Positions 47,129 through 59,317 of a stretch of DNA of 64,000 nucleotides are shown here, piece after piece. The DNA comes from Adineta ricciae (taxonomy: Eukaryota > Rotifera > Eurotatoria > Adinetida > Adinetidae). The notes beneath the pieces were generated by a model, which saw only the letters and a program-made list of their open reading frames with translations, did not search any database and had not been told where the DNA came from. The DNA is taken from assembly GCA_905250025.1 (NCBI GenBank), contig CAJNOJ010000034.1, forward strand, positions 310,001 to 374,000. The letters run 5' to 3'. The translations under genes and the position numbers were made by a program. Numbering within the stretch: the first letter of the stretch is position 1; every line of letters starts with the position of its first letter.

Positions 47129-48804
47129 ACCGCCGTTTGTATCTAAATCTAAATGATACACATACATAAAATGAAACACCGATTAGTAAACAAATCGGCT
47201 AATTATTTAGATAAATATATCTTTTCCTAGAGGAGAAAAGGACATGAGAACTTGTTTGACTTGTAAACTATGTTTGTTGTTACGTGTCATTATATACATC
47301 TCTATGTTATTCTAGGACAAACAACACAACTTTATGGATAGTCAATTCTCAAGCAAAAAGAAAATAAGAAGGAGAGAATGGTAAAATACGCTGGCTATAC
47401 AAAATTTAGAACCGAGCAATAAGCAGCAAGACATCATTATCATCAACAACAACAACAGCGGACTCTTTTTCTCTCTCAGTCGATCAACGCATCGTTGGTT
47501 GTTAGCGATGGAAGGAATAGAGAACTGTGTATGGTAGAAATAAACGCGGAGGTTCCTTCATCGAAGATTTCTTTTTCTCCTTCTTTCCTTTTCTCTCGTC
47601 TTTTTCCCCCACTAGCGCTTTTCACAGAAAGAAAAAGAAACACATGTGAGCTAAAGATCGACCCGATATATCTACATACAACTGTTTCAATTTGATTTAA
47701 ATAAGTAATCATTAGTAAGCGCAGAATTTATGCAGAAAAAGCAAATTGAAAGTAGTATCAATATTTGATAAGTGAACAAGGAGCGGAACTGCTTTCAAGT
47801 CTTCTTCGCTCGTCAGATCTATTTCACTCATTGACTTGCTCTACATGACACATATGTTCATTCGAAATAGCGATGATCCACTACTATTTTTTGCTCTTCT
47901 CCCAGTAGTCAAGAACGACTACTAAAAGCCTTGAAAATTTGTCGGAATTCTCCTCTCTGAAATAGCTATTTTAAGATTTCTTAAAGAGAACACGTCTGCA
48001 AAGGAATATACCCACAAATGAACAACTAACCTGGTGTGTAGACCATATCTTGTTAAGTAGTATAATTGTACCTACGAATGAAAATGTGAAAGAAGAAATA
48101 TGTTTTCTCATTGCTTGATTATCACATGAATGACGATCAATACTTTCATTTGTTTACAACTTACTTCATTGCTATAATAGCTTGTTTATTGCGTGTGTTA
48201 TGCTCGCGATTGCCTGGCGAAAGGAAAGGTGAATCGAAGTTGGTGTCCTTTGCTTCGCTGCTGTGATTCGAATGTATATGCATAACGTTCGCGTGTCATT
48301 TGTTGTAGCTATGCAGGCAAATCCTCTTTTCGTTCTTATAATTGCAATGATAAGAAACGTATGAAAAATAAATTTGATTCGAACAGAACAAAGACGAGCG
48401 AGAAGAAGAAGAAGAAGAAGATGTAATCTATAATGATAAGAGAAAATGATGAATCTTTTGTTCAGCAAACTTGAATGATGAATCTTGCTCATATCATGTC
48501 AAGGCTTAAAGTCGAAAAGAGAAACTGATTTTGTTTTATTCTCATACGACAGTTAGAATGACAAAGGGTGTAATAGAACGCTGATGGAAATGTGTTTGTT
48601 TTTCGAAGAAAAATTGTTTAGTTGTTCAAAACTGTGAGAACCAAAGACGAGATAATAGATCTTATCAGAGTGCAATGAAACAAAATTGAACTATACATTA
48701 GATAAGAAGTGAAAACTAACAACAAAAACAGAAAACATCGGTAAGAAAAAAGAAAAAGAATCACCGTCTTGCAAGAGAACAAATATAGAAATCGATTGGC
48801 TTTT
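47129..48804. other. intergenic, copy 2
   Basis: Counterpart of 27480-29150. The AAG tract near 48402-48420 has about two more units than in copy 1. No gene supported. Confidence 0.45.
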
Positions 48805-49620
48805 TCATCGGGACCACGTCTTACTGGTTGGCGTTCTTCGATCAGTGAAAAACGAGCGAAGTAGTAAGACAGTACCAATAGCTACGATAATAATAAGAAT
48901 AAATTGTCCTAATGACCAGATTTGTACACGCTCTTGAAGATCTTCGGCACGTGCACGACCGGTTGCTTCACGTAAACGATGATGTGTTTGATAATCGATA
49001 CAAGACTCAAGGTTACGATGAATGTTTCCTACTTTTGATTCGATCTAATGAAACAGAAAGAGCATTTTCTTCAGAAATTTTTCTTTCGTGAACTAACCAT
49101 CGTTAATGCACCTTCAGCAACACGCGGATTTGCACCACCAATTTCGTGCTCGGGATCACCGTCAACTCTCCAATCTAAATGAGTATACATGACTTTTCTT
49201 CATGGATAACTCGTTCATTCGTACCGATATAGATAACTTTATGTGTGTAAGTGGAAAATTCATTGCTGAAACAGAATTCATACACGCCATCTTCTTCAGC
49301 TGTTCGTTCGATTTGATCGTATTGTTTTTTTGTTACTTGATATAAGACTTTACCCGATGGACTTTTTAATTCTAAATCAACATCATAGTTACCGCCCGTG
49401 ACGACCTATTGAATACAAGAGAAGTTTGCTAGCCTTTGTTTTGAATAAATTCTAAAGAGTTTACTTGAAATTCTAAGACATATTTGGAGCCAGTTTTGAG
49501 TTTTTCATTGAAACATTCTTTTGCATTGTCCGGCAGTTCAAACGTTAATTCATTCGCAGATATTTCATGAAAAAAAAACGCTATGAAAAATAACGACGCA
49601 GAGAGTCTTGAGCTTAGCAT
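48805..49620 (-). CDS. p24/TMED family cargo receptor, copy 2
   Basis: Exons 49465-49620, 49225-49405, 49098-49174 and 48805-49044 match the lengths of copy 1 exactly and give 217 residues. The signal peptide, GOLD domain, coiled coil, membrane helix and FFTDRR tail are all retained, with very few substitutions (for example I/T in EKLKTGSK and R/S near RSFF). Confidence 0.92.
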
Positions 49621-49805
49621 GGTCTAAAAATGCGAAGAAAATAGAAGATTAGTCGATTAGATCAGGATATAATTTCATTTTGAAACTTAGTTTTCTTCTC
49701 TTCTACTACTATACACGTATTACATGTCTAACTAATCAACCAATCAACTTCTTACGACGAATAACTGTGGTGATATATGTTTCTCACTGGATGTCGCCAC
49801 ATACT

Positions 49806-49819
49806 TATTTCTTAGCAAC
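49806..49819 (+). promoter_or_regulatory. candidate RFX X-box upstream of TTC8, copy 2
   Basis: Same 14 bases, TATTTCTTAGCAAC, at the same distance from the TTC8 ATG (49897) as in copy 1. Confidence 0.4.
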
Positions 49820-49896
49820 AAGGAAAAGTATGCGTTCAAGTAATGGTAGCAAGCTTATGAACAGTAAATAATTACAGAGCAAAACTTTTGCCAGAT

Positions 49897-52233
49897 ATGG
49901 ATTTGCTTTTTCAAGCAGTAAGTTTGTTTCGCCGCCGTCAATATGAAACATGCGTTGAAGTGACTACTCGCCTACTTGCAAAGAGTCCAAATGATCAAGT
50001 ATACTTCGACAATTGAGAAACTCATCGAGAGATAATGCCATCGTTTTTTTGTTTAGGTGGCATGGCTACTCAAAATGCGTGCATTGACTGAACAATTGTA
50101 TGTTGATGAAACGGAAGTGGCTGATGATGGTCTTGCAGAGATGTTAGACGAAAATGCATTTCATCAAGCGCCCATGCCTGGCACATCAATGCGACAGCCT
50201 ACAGCAAATCCAAATTCGGGAATAAATGGACCCAGTCCAGCGATGCGACCAATGACAATGACTGGAAGGCCGATAACGGGCATGCTGCGATTGAACACTC
50301 AATCGACACAAGGTGGTAAAAGTGTGGAACATGTTTTAAAGACTGCTCGAACGGCTGCAACAGCACGACCTGTCACAACCGCTACAGGCCGTTTTGTTCG
50401 ACTTGGAACAGTAAGTTTCGTTTACAACTGAAAAGAAAACTTCGAAGAAAACGATTTCTGAAAAAATCGAACATAGAATTCATTGTCAACTATTTTAAGT
50501 CATTAGCTGGCGTTAAATTAATTCCAAATTTCATCGGCATATTAGTTTCTTCGTTATCGCCACATATACATTGACAGTTTAGACGATATTCAGGCATAGT
50601 TAAATATTCTTGGATATCACGCAGAAACTCGGATGAATTAGTTTGACACCGAGAGATTTCTTTACTGGTATCACAACAACATTTGCAATCAAGAAATGAC
50701 ACATTTAGATGATCTTTCAGATAGCCGGATAATGTTTCTTGATGATTGTTATTCGTTGAACATGCATATGTTGTCGTATTTGGACTGCAGTTCATGATTA
50801 ACAAACGAAAGATTGTTAAGAAAACTCAGGCGCGTTTATTTACTTATTTGTAGGCATCGATGCTAAGTACACCTGATGGTCCTTTCATTCAAGTAGGTCG
50901 ATTAAATCTGCCTAAATATGCACAAAATCAAGCGTTAGCTCGATCACTCTTTGAACATTTGTTTCATCATGCCAACGATGTTCGAACGGTATGCAATACA
51001 AATTTCTGACAAAAGACTGTCATTATTATACTTAATTACTACACAGGCACAACAATTAGCTATTCATGCGAATGAATATGCGCAAAATAAAGACTGGTGG
51101 TGGTTAGTGCAAATTGGTAAATGTTACCACCGGTATGCACAGACTTTCTTAAATCAATAGTTCTTACCATTCATCTTCTAGGTTGGACATGTTTCGTGAC
51201 AGTGAAAAACATTACATTCTTTCATTGGAAGTTCAGCCGATGGTTGATACTTATCTATATTTAGCCAAAATCTATCTTCGCCTGGATCAACCATTGCTGG
51301 CCATTAGTAAATTACGGGAAGGATTAGAAAAGTTCTCACATGAACCGTGTCTAGTCCAAGCAATTGCACGTATTCATGAGGTTTGGTAGAAACGACAAAC
51401 CAGCTAATCTTTATTTTCAAAATCTCTTAGGGTTTGAACGATATGACGCAAAGTATTGACTACTACCGGCAAGTTTTGAAATTAGACAATACAAACATTG
51501 AAGCCATAGCATGCATTGCTGCCAATCATTTTTACAATGACCAACCGGAAATTTCATTGAAATTCTATCGGCGCCTTTTACAAATGGGTGTGACCACTTC
51601 TGCTGTGCTTTGCAATATTGCCTTATGCTGTTTTCATGCTCAACAATACGACATGATCGTCGCCTGCTTTTTAAAAGCCTTAGCTGTTGCCACAGTTGAC
51701 GAAGACCGAGCTGAGATCTGGTACAATATCGGTGAAATGGCCTTGGTATGTACTGAATACATTTCGACAACCTGAACATCTAGATCAATTTCGAATTTTA
51801 GTATACATCAGATATTCAATTAGCGATTCAATGTTTCCGTTTAGCACTTGTTTACAACAATGATCACGCCGAAGCGTATAATAATCTAGGTCTGGTAGAA
51901 ATCCAACGAAGCAATCATGAAATCGTACGTAGTCTCCTCTCTGATAGTACCGATTGATTATGAATGATCATTGCAGGGTCGAGCTTATCTACAAACAGCT
52001 CAAAGTCTTGCTCCACACATGTTCGAACCGTATTATAATTACGGTAAATCGATGTATCAGGTAAATAATACTTTTCAAAATCGTTGTCGTTTTAATGAAA
52101 AAATGTTCTGTTATAGCAAGGTGATTTACAAAGTAGTTTCCGTGCAATAAAAAGTTCACTGGATATTTATAAGAAGCATTCCGATTCGAGGCATATTTAT
52201 GACGAATTGAAACAGATGTTTGCAGAGCTTTAA
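49897..52233 (+). CDS. TTC8: Bardet-Biedl syndrome 8 protein (BBSome subunit), copy 2
   Basis: Nine exons (49897-49998, 50057-50410, 50854-50988, 51047-51132, 51182-51380, 51431-51745, 51802-51924, 51977-52060, 52117-52233) with lengths identical to copy 1, 504 residues. About nine residues differ from copy 1, mostly conservative (A/V at the exon 2 start, V/I in YLAKIYL, H/N in NHFYN). All intron positions are kept, and the stop is TAA here against TGA in copy 1. Confidence 0.96.
50490..50795 (-). CDS. nested antisense small Cys-rich protein in TTC8 intron 2, copy 2
   Basis: 101 residues from ATG 50795. All ten Cys and the two clusters (LDCKCCCDTSK and LNCQCICGDNE) are unchanged from copy 1; replacements fall in spacers (D/Y, P/S, A/T, P/S, N/E). 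No frame lesion despite about 5% nucleotide change. Confidence 0.55.
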   Translation of the reverse strand: MNCSPNTTTYACSTNNNHQETLSGYLKDHLNVSFLDCKCCCDTSKEISRCQTNSSEFLRDIQEYLTMPEYRLNCQCICGDNEETNMPMKFGINLTPANDLK

Positions 52234-52499
52234 CAAATAAACATACGTTTTCGTCTTTTAATGTTGTTTTGTAAATAAATGTTATATCATTGTACTTGAA
52301 AGTCTCTTTTCGAAATGTCAGCTAGAAATTTTCGTTCGATTGAATTGATCATGGCAAGTATCGACAAACGTAGAAAGTCATTTACATAATAAAATCAAAA
52401 TCCCAGTTGTGACTTATTTCATTCGCCCGTGTCAATTTGCATAGTACCAACTGGCAAACCTTGTGTTTTTTCCATATCTGAGAGAAAACAAATCATCTA

Positions 52500-54179
52500 T
52501 TATTTATCGATTTTCAGCAATTCTTGCAGCTGATGTCGATTTATCACAATTCGATTTATAAACCAAAGTGAGCAAATAGCAAGAACAAAACTTGTTACGA
52601 TATACGAAAGAGTCGATTTAAATATTAGCATTATGTAACCCATAATAACGGATGAGATGATTTGTGATGCAAAATAAGTACTGTCAAGTATGCCGAGTAT
52701 TGTTCCAATGCCACGTGTTTGTAAAACGGGATTATCGATAAAGTAGACCTAAAAATGCGATTATTTATTTTGTGAGAGAAACAGTTGTCTGTTTTTTGTT
52801 TACCTCTCGATTTGCATGATAGGTCATGACGAGTGTGTAAGGGATGGACGTTAATGACGCCATTCCCAGACCAGATAATGATGCCATAATGTTAATGATA
52901 ATGATGTTTCTTGAGACATATATAACCATCATTGATAGTGCAAAGATGAACATGCCGAATGAAAAAGTAAGATGAATACCAAACTGATTGATCATCGGCT
53001 TGAGTAATGGTGCATAGAGTGCACCGACGACACAATGAAAGAGTAATCCATAAGAAGCGACACGAACACCTTGATCATATCGTAAACGCTCAACTGATAA
53101 TTCATCCGCACTTGGATCGCCCATATAAACTGTTTGACCGACGAAATCAGTGAAAAACAAATTAAATGTCATAATCGCAGACCTAGATCATATTTAGAGT
53201 GAAGGACAAATCATATTCAATCTTTCATTTGCATACCATGAACAACATTCAGCTAATGTTAATCGTCGCAGAACAAATGGCATCGTAAGAATCGTTCGAA
53301 CAGAATTTGAGACAGTATGAAGAATATATTTTAATAAATGAATGAGAAAGAAACTATCTATCAGATTCGTATCGATGCCTGTGCTTTGCTCATCAGGAAT
53401 ATCGTAAATCTTCTCATTAGCAGATATCAATGTACAGCAAAGTGTTATCGAGAAAAATAATAAAATAACAATAAAGGTTAATTTTTCTTGTCCCTGCATA
53501 TAATTACTAAGAAATGATTCAGTCCAATCGGTAGCCGTGATTAAATATCCGAGACATCCACCTAAAACAATCGATGAATTTACCTTTTGTTTTTACAAAC
53601 TTGAATATTCGTTACCGAATGATGTCATGAATGAATAGACGAAAAAACACGAAGATTCTTGCGGTGTACCTTTACATACATCATAAATTAGGGATTCACA
53701 TGGATTGAAGCAAGCTTGAGCAGAAAAGTCAAATAGAACGCAAGTAATAACTAATAAGCACAATCCAAGTTTAGGCGCATGTAGCAGTTGACCTAAAGAG
53801 AAATTTATCGCGTGAGCGTTTCATTCCTTCGCTCAGTTTTGTTTTGTTCTCTTTTCCTACCGATCGCTTCACTTTGTGGAATCAGCATGAGGCAAAAGAT
53901 GATTGTCAAACAAAAGCCAAGTATAAATGGACGTCGCTTACCGAACCGAGATCGACATCGATCACTCGAATGGCCAACAACAGGACAAAGAAGAAAACCA
54001 AGTAACGGACCGCAGCCCATTAACCATGTCATCGACGATTCGGATATTCCAGCTTTGAGTAAAATCGGTGGAATATATGTAAATGCTGAGGCAGTACAAA
54101 ATTCTAATCCACATACGAGAGATGTAATAATCAATAAATGGAATAGATCACTATTGTAATATGATTGTAAATACTTCAT
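52500..54179 (-). CDS. SLC45-family transporter, copy 2
   Basis: Exons 53861-54179, 53616-53792, 53237-53561, 52804-53182 and 52500-52748, same lengths as copy 1, 482 residues. Only a handful of residue changes (K3Y, Q/R in LRRLTLAE, I/V in RVASYG, Y/H in MTYHANRE). The SRFGKRRPFIL signature is intact. Confidence 0.88.
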
Positions 54180-55800
54180 ATTTCACAACCACTTGTGAAG
54201 ATCATAAGTAAAATATATTTGTTTTTTGTTTATCACAAGGCCATATTTTTCCTTTGATTACAGAACAGTGAACTTCTACTTCGCATTTTACATATGTGCG
54301 CATAAAAACACCTCTTTTTTTTGTTATGTTCTGTCGTAAATACACATCTCGGCATGTGATGCGGTCACTGAGAGAAATTGTTTGTCAGAAGACGAGAGAA
54401 AGAAAGAAGAAAGACAAACAGGCAATGACTTTCTCTCCCACTCTTTCTCAGCTGTAGAAAGAACATATTATCAACGAGAAGGGAACAGAATATGTATAGA
54501 GCTTCTGTTTATATGTATTGTTATACTATTTCTTTTCTTGCTAAGCGATCAGAGCAGAGCATCGGCGGCCGTCTGCAATTGGTTCGATGAGAACTAATCG
54601 ACAACGATGACAACCATCCGTTTTGCTTACGTATATGTTCTTTGTTCACTTGCAGTCGATTTACATCATCGCATATCGTTTGTACGGACGAGATTTAAGT
54701 GCTCGCTTCAATAGAAAGAGAACCCTAAGAAGAAAATGAGAAAGAGAAAAATAAACATCGACTGATTAGTTTTGTTTTTCATTGTGACAAATTAGGAAAT
54801 GTAGATTATCTACTCAGCTATTGTCAATGTATACTATTCAATAACCTTACTTACGAGAAAAGAGGATAATAACTGTTACATTATTCATAGAAACTTATTT
54901 ATACATAATTTTAATATATTCAAGAGAATTATCGATGTGAAGTACGAGTGGAATGAAAATTGCACAGCTAATCATTTTACGCCACAAATTCTTCTTTCAT
55001 TTTCATGTCAGAGTCATATCGATAGGCAACGTCGGAAACGCATTTTATGTTACCAAATGATCTTAATAAACTCTGACAGGCAGACAAATCATTTCTATAT
55101 CAAACACTGAACGATAGTTATATGACTAAAGAGAAATTTTATGACAAGCAATGGTTAATGCTGCAGCACACTTGAAGAGCTCACATAGTACTTTTACAAT
55201 ATCAGACTATATAAATTTCGATGATACTCAATGACTAACAAAAAAAAAGCAACTGACAGTGTTCTAAGAATACCAAGAGAAGAGTATTTGACGGTGTATC
55301 TTAGACAGTGTGCACGAAAGTGAGGGTCATACTCTCCGCTCTCAATGGTTTTCGTTTCTATTGAATGTAAGCGCTTCCGAAAGTTACGAAAATCGGTTTG
55401 TTACAAATGTCCATGACATAAAAACAATTGCTATGTGATATTGATCTCATACGAATGAATAATACCGCGAAAGGATCTTCTTACTAAATTCATCTCAAGA
55501 CTTTCATCAGAATATAAACTTAATAGATTTTTCCTACATGATTATTAAGAATTGTTCTCGATTCCAGTTTGTATTGTTTTCGTTTTAGACCAACCTTGAC
55601 TTTAATTGAGTAAATACGACAAAACTTTGATGAATTTATCCATCAACGCATGAGTACTAAAGACTGATAATTATATGACATTTATCTTCTCTTCGATGCC
55701 GAGCTTTGTGCATATAATTCTTTTGTCTCCTATATCACATGATATCTAAAAAGACAAGCGACACAAAATATATCCGAGCGCTGTGTCAACAAAAGAAATA
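54180..55800. other. intergenic, copy 2
   Basis: Counterpart of 34531-36098, with no supported gene and many indels relative to it, including an extra segment of about 18 bases near 54379. Confidence 0.45.
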
Positions 55801-55819
55801 AAGCGAAAAGCTTAGTATC

Positions 55820-56657
55820 TCATAGCGTGTAGTGGAAATCGTCGTCCTAACATACGTTTTGCTGCATAGTGAAGTGCGAAAAACAAACTTTTTGCCACTA
55901 ATTTCACGAACTGCTTCTGCAGCTTCGATCAAAAACTTTTCACTGACGGTACTCGAACAAATGTCATCAGTTGTATCAATCACCAGTAACTCATCTTAAT
56001 TAGGAATATCTGATAATAACATCGTATTGCTCATTTTAGGATAAATCCTAACTTTTTGAATGAACCAAGAAGTATTTTAGAGTTCTGCAATGGGATTGAA
56101 AGTTAGCGTGTGCAACAGTTATGAGTATGATATAAATAGGTATTGCTTTTTTTGAAAAAATACTCACTGTCTGTTATATAAACTATCAACATCGATGAGA
56201 TCTTCAAAATCGAAAAGTTCTACTTGTTCATGACTAAAATTTACTGGTCAGAAAAGAGAGTCACTCACGGTGAAATGCATTCGATACCTGAAAATCGAAC
56301 AAAGGTGAAAGAAAACGTAAAGAATCAATTCGTTATTTATCATCAGATATTTGTTGTACGACATATCACAAACAATCACATCTCTAAAAAGATTCGTCAA
56401 CTTCTCTCTAGAATTTCAGTCACTTTCAATTCACTAACCAAAATCAATCCTTCATGCTTCTTTTCAAACAGAATCCCTGCATATCCAGACGTCTGTTGTA
56501 TTTTGTACAATGACAATGGATAATTATCATGAATGCAACTATTACTGAGTGCATATGTTATTATTTTGAAAAGAGAATGAAATTATAGGTGTGTTTTGTT
56601 TTTGTCTTTGATAACTTCTCTTTCCACGAGACCGACTTCGATTGTATAATCGATCAT
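55820..56657 (-). pseudogene. Tudor-like gene remnant, copy 2
   Basis: Homologous to 36150-36950 but carrying its own lesions. The first exon from ATG 56657 meets a TAA after about 24 codons owing to small indels, a later segment has lost about 13 bases, and TGA codons replace sense codons in the following text (one where copy 1 has Trp in LFWPV). It keeps about 74 bases missing from copy 1 that read RIYPKMSNTMLLSDIPN, then a TAA, then DELLVIDTTDD before VSEKFLIEAAEAV. Not functional as it stands. Confidence 0.45.
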
Positions 56658-58144
56658 CTTTTCGCGTCAATATCAAAAGAAATCAAGACTGAAACTTTAT
56701 TTCACGTGTATATGAACCTCAAAAGAAATGATTAATAAAGTTTTACGCTGCTTCACTAAAACATTTCATTTCAAATTGCAATACATTTTTTACATGTCAA
56801 ATGTCACTAAAACAATCAATCAAACACAAAAATATAGAGAGTAACAATTCGTTAGCAACATTTGATAATTAATGAAAAATACACGATTTGACCAGTCATC
56901 CATGGTAAAAACGCGTCAAACAAAATGTTCAGTGAATATGTGTTTTGTCCTGTAAAATTAACTTCATTTGACAAGAACATCAAAGATATGACATTTTGTT
57001 TGCGCTCGAACTTGAATTTGTAATTTCGTTTGTCCTGCTGTGTCTATTCAATTGAATACGACTCAAATGTGAATGAGGGACGATCAAGAAAACAATCGAA
57101 CATCGGACGACTTGCACAGCAAGCGATTTCCGTCAACGATTAACACTATTAATTAAATCATCGATGTCGGTCGACAATAAAAAGACAACAGTAGGAGTAG
57201 ATCTCTTCATCATCAAGACTCTTCAACAGTTTGTTGTCATGTTTTCAAAGCGCCAGTCATGTTCTAACAAAGATCAATCATATATACAAAAGCGAATGAT
57301 GTTCATTGAAATGTTAAATAAGATAAAAATATTTCCTCAATTATCTGACATTTCAGACGCAAAGAAGAAGAAATAAACGTTCGTTATCGTTTGTATATAT
57401 CGATGAAGGAAACATTTTCTTCGTGATTTTGCTTAATCAGCAAGACAAATGCTTTTTAGTAATGAAAATTACATCACAGACATGTGAAGAAAATAACAAA
57501 CTTCGGATGTTCATTTGTTCAGCACAGATAGATGCTGACAAAAAAGAATGGACCATGAAGTCAACTTCGATATTTACTTGACGTGATTGAATTGTTAAGA
57601 TTATATCCTGGTCACTTATTTTTCTCTCCTCTCTTCTCTTCAAACAACGAGAGAAAAGAAATAAACATGACAATAAATCGCCTGTGCACTCGTCATTCTT
57701 CTCTTCATTTGTTCATCGCTTGAGAGATGATAGTTCGTAGCATACTGGATTAATAATATAAGAGCTATTCTTCGCATTCACTTCTGTCTATCTATATATA
57801 TAAATATAACTAGATACACACGACTAGCCGTTGTACTTTTGATGAATTATTGCCTTTTTTTTCCATAGAACGAGGGAGAATAGATAATCAAAAGATTGAA
57901 TAGACTAGCAATTCTTATCTGTGTATATGTAGACAAACACGGAAGACGAAGTAAATCATCATCGACTAGAGAGTAAAGAAATAGTGTTCATTTTATTTGT
58001 ATGTTGATTACCAAAATCGATGACGTGTACACATACGTAGGGTGAACTTTACTTTCGAGAGTCCTTTCGTCTGTTACTTCTCCTGTTGTTGACCATCATC
58101 GAGAATATGAAGAACACGAGATAAGATCGATGACAAGTCAAGTA
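56658..58144. other. intergenic, copy 2
   Basis: Counterpart of 36951-38439. The segment matching 37184-37680 is unusually similar to copy 1. No recognisable gene. Confidence 0.4.
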
Positions 58145-59317
58145 TTTTCTCTTCTTCTTGTTTCATTTCTTGGTATGCGTATCTGACCGATCACATACTT
58201 GATGTTCTTCCTCATTTTGAGCAGGTGAGTAACTAATAGATAAAATTGATCGTAGGGTGACCTTCCCTACGCCTTCATTGCAAATTCCACTTAATTATAT
58301 TTTGTCTCATTTAAATTCTCTATCATTATAAATATAAGTGTGCAAATCATCTCAGTAGTGAACAAGTTCAATTAGAGTGAACGAGATATATGAGCAAGAA
58401 AGTGTGCAGTGACTGAATTTTATCTTTCCGCATGTTGATTGACAAGGGTCATCGAAACGCTTGCGGCATCCTACTGATACTAGTAGTCATCTTCCGCATC
58501 TTCATCATCGAAGACGACGGAGAAAAGAGTCTATCCTCTTCATTTGATATCTAATTGATTGAAGCATGTCTGCTACTTCACAATAAAGTAGATATCCTGG
58601 GTATGTTAGTATCTAAAAGGTCATTGGCTTCTATCTGCTAACGTAATTATTATTCTTCGTCGATATTTACTAGTCCGCACGTTTTCTTTCCTCTATCTGA
58701 CAAAATAAATAAACATTGTATCGGAACATTGAATCATCTGCAAAAAGAGGAGAGAGAGAGAAAGCTGTTCAATCTTGCCGATCGAACCCTTTCCAACTTT
58801 CTGCCTCTCTTCTCATGCTCGCCATTATTTTTTTTGCGAAAATGTCAACAACAGGTGTCCAGCTGATAATTGACCAAAAGTTATATCATGACTCTAATAG
58901 TTCTCCTACGGTTTAGCGAGAATATGTCTTTCCTAATACAGCGATTACGTCGATCAGTCTTCTGATTACATCGTTGTGCACTATGTATTTGTAACCAAAT
59001 TTCCCAGGTTCAAATGTTCATCGAAGAGTTTATTCAATGAGAATAGGTAATTGAATAAGGTCGGTTCGATCTCACGTTGAGATAGTCGCGCCTTGCATAC
59101 ACACGACCACACTTCATATTAGGCCCGCTAGCTATTGGACAGATTGAATGATCGACACTTTCTCTTCTTTCTATGAGAAAGAGAGAGAGAGAGAGAAGGA
59201 GCAAAAGAAAGATGGACAAATTGTCGTTCATCATCATCATCACCACCTTCTCGTTTCTTTTCTCGCTTTTAAACTAACTGTGAAACATATTCACATTCAA
59301 ATTTTAGAATCGAATCA
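58145..59317. other. intergenic upstream of the Ig/FN3 receptor
   Basis: Single-copy sequence to the right of the repeat. GA-rich tract near 59174-59196 and an ATC run near 59230. No gene supported; the likely promoter and 5' leader of the next gene lie here. Confidence 0.4.

Larger units (their letters stand above)
38441..58144 (+). repeat. right copy of the 19.6-kb direct repeat (haplotype 2)
   Basis: Colinear with 18843-38439; 19,704 against 19,597 bases. The main length differences are a 133-base insertion at 40345-40477, a block of about 74 bases near 55994-56067, a lost 33-base unit, and many small indels. After 58144 the sequence continues as single copy, whereas copy 1 stops at the N. 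Confidence 0.95.

Noticed and set aside
18843-58144. Real tandem duplication of eight genes
   Set aside because: The repeat limits coincide exactly with the N at 38440, and a second repeat in the window behaves the same way at 7083. An assembly join of haplotype contigs explains both.
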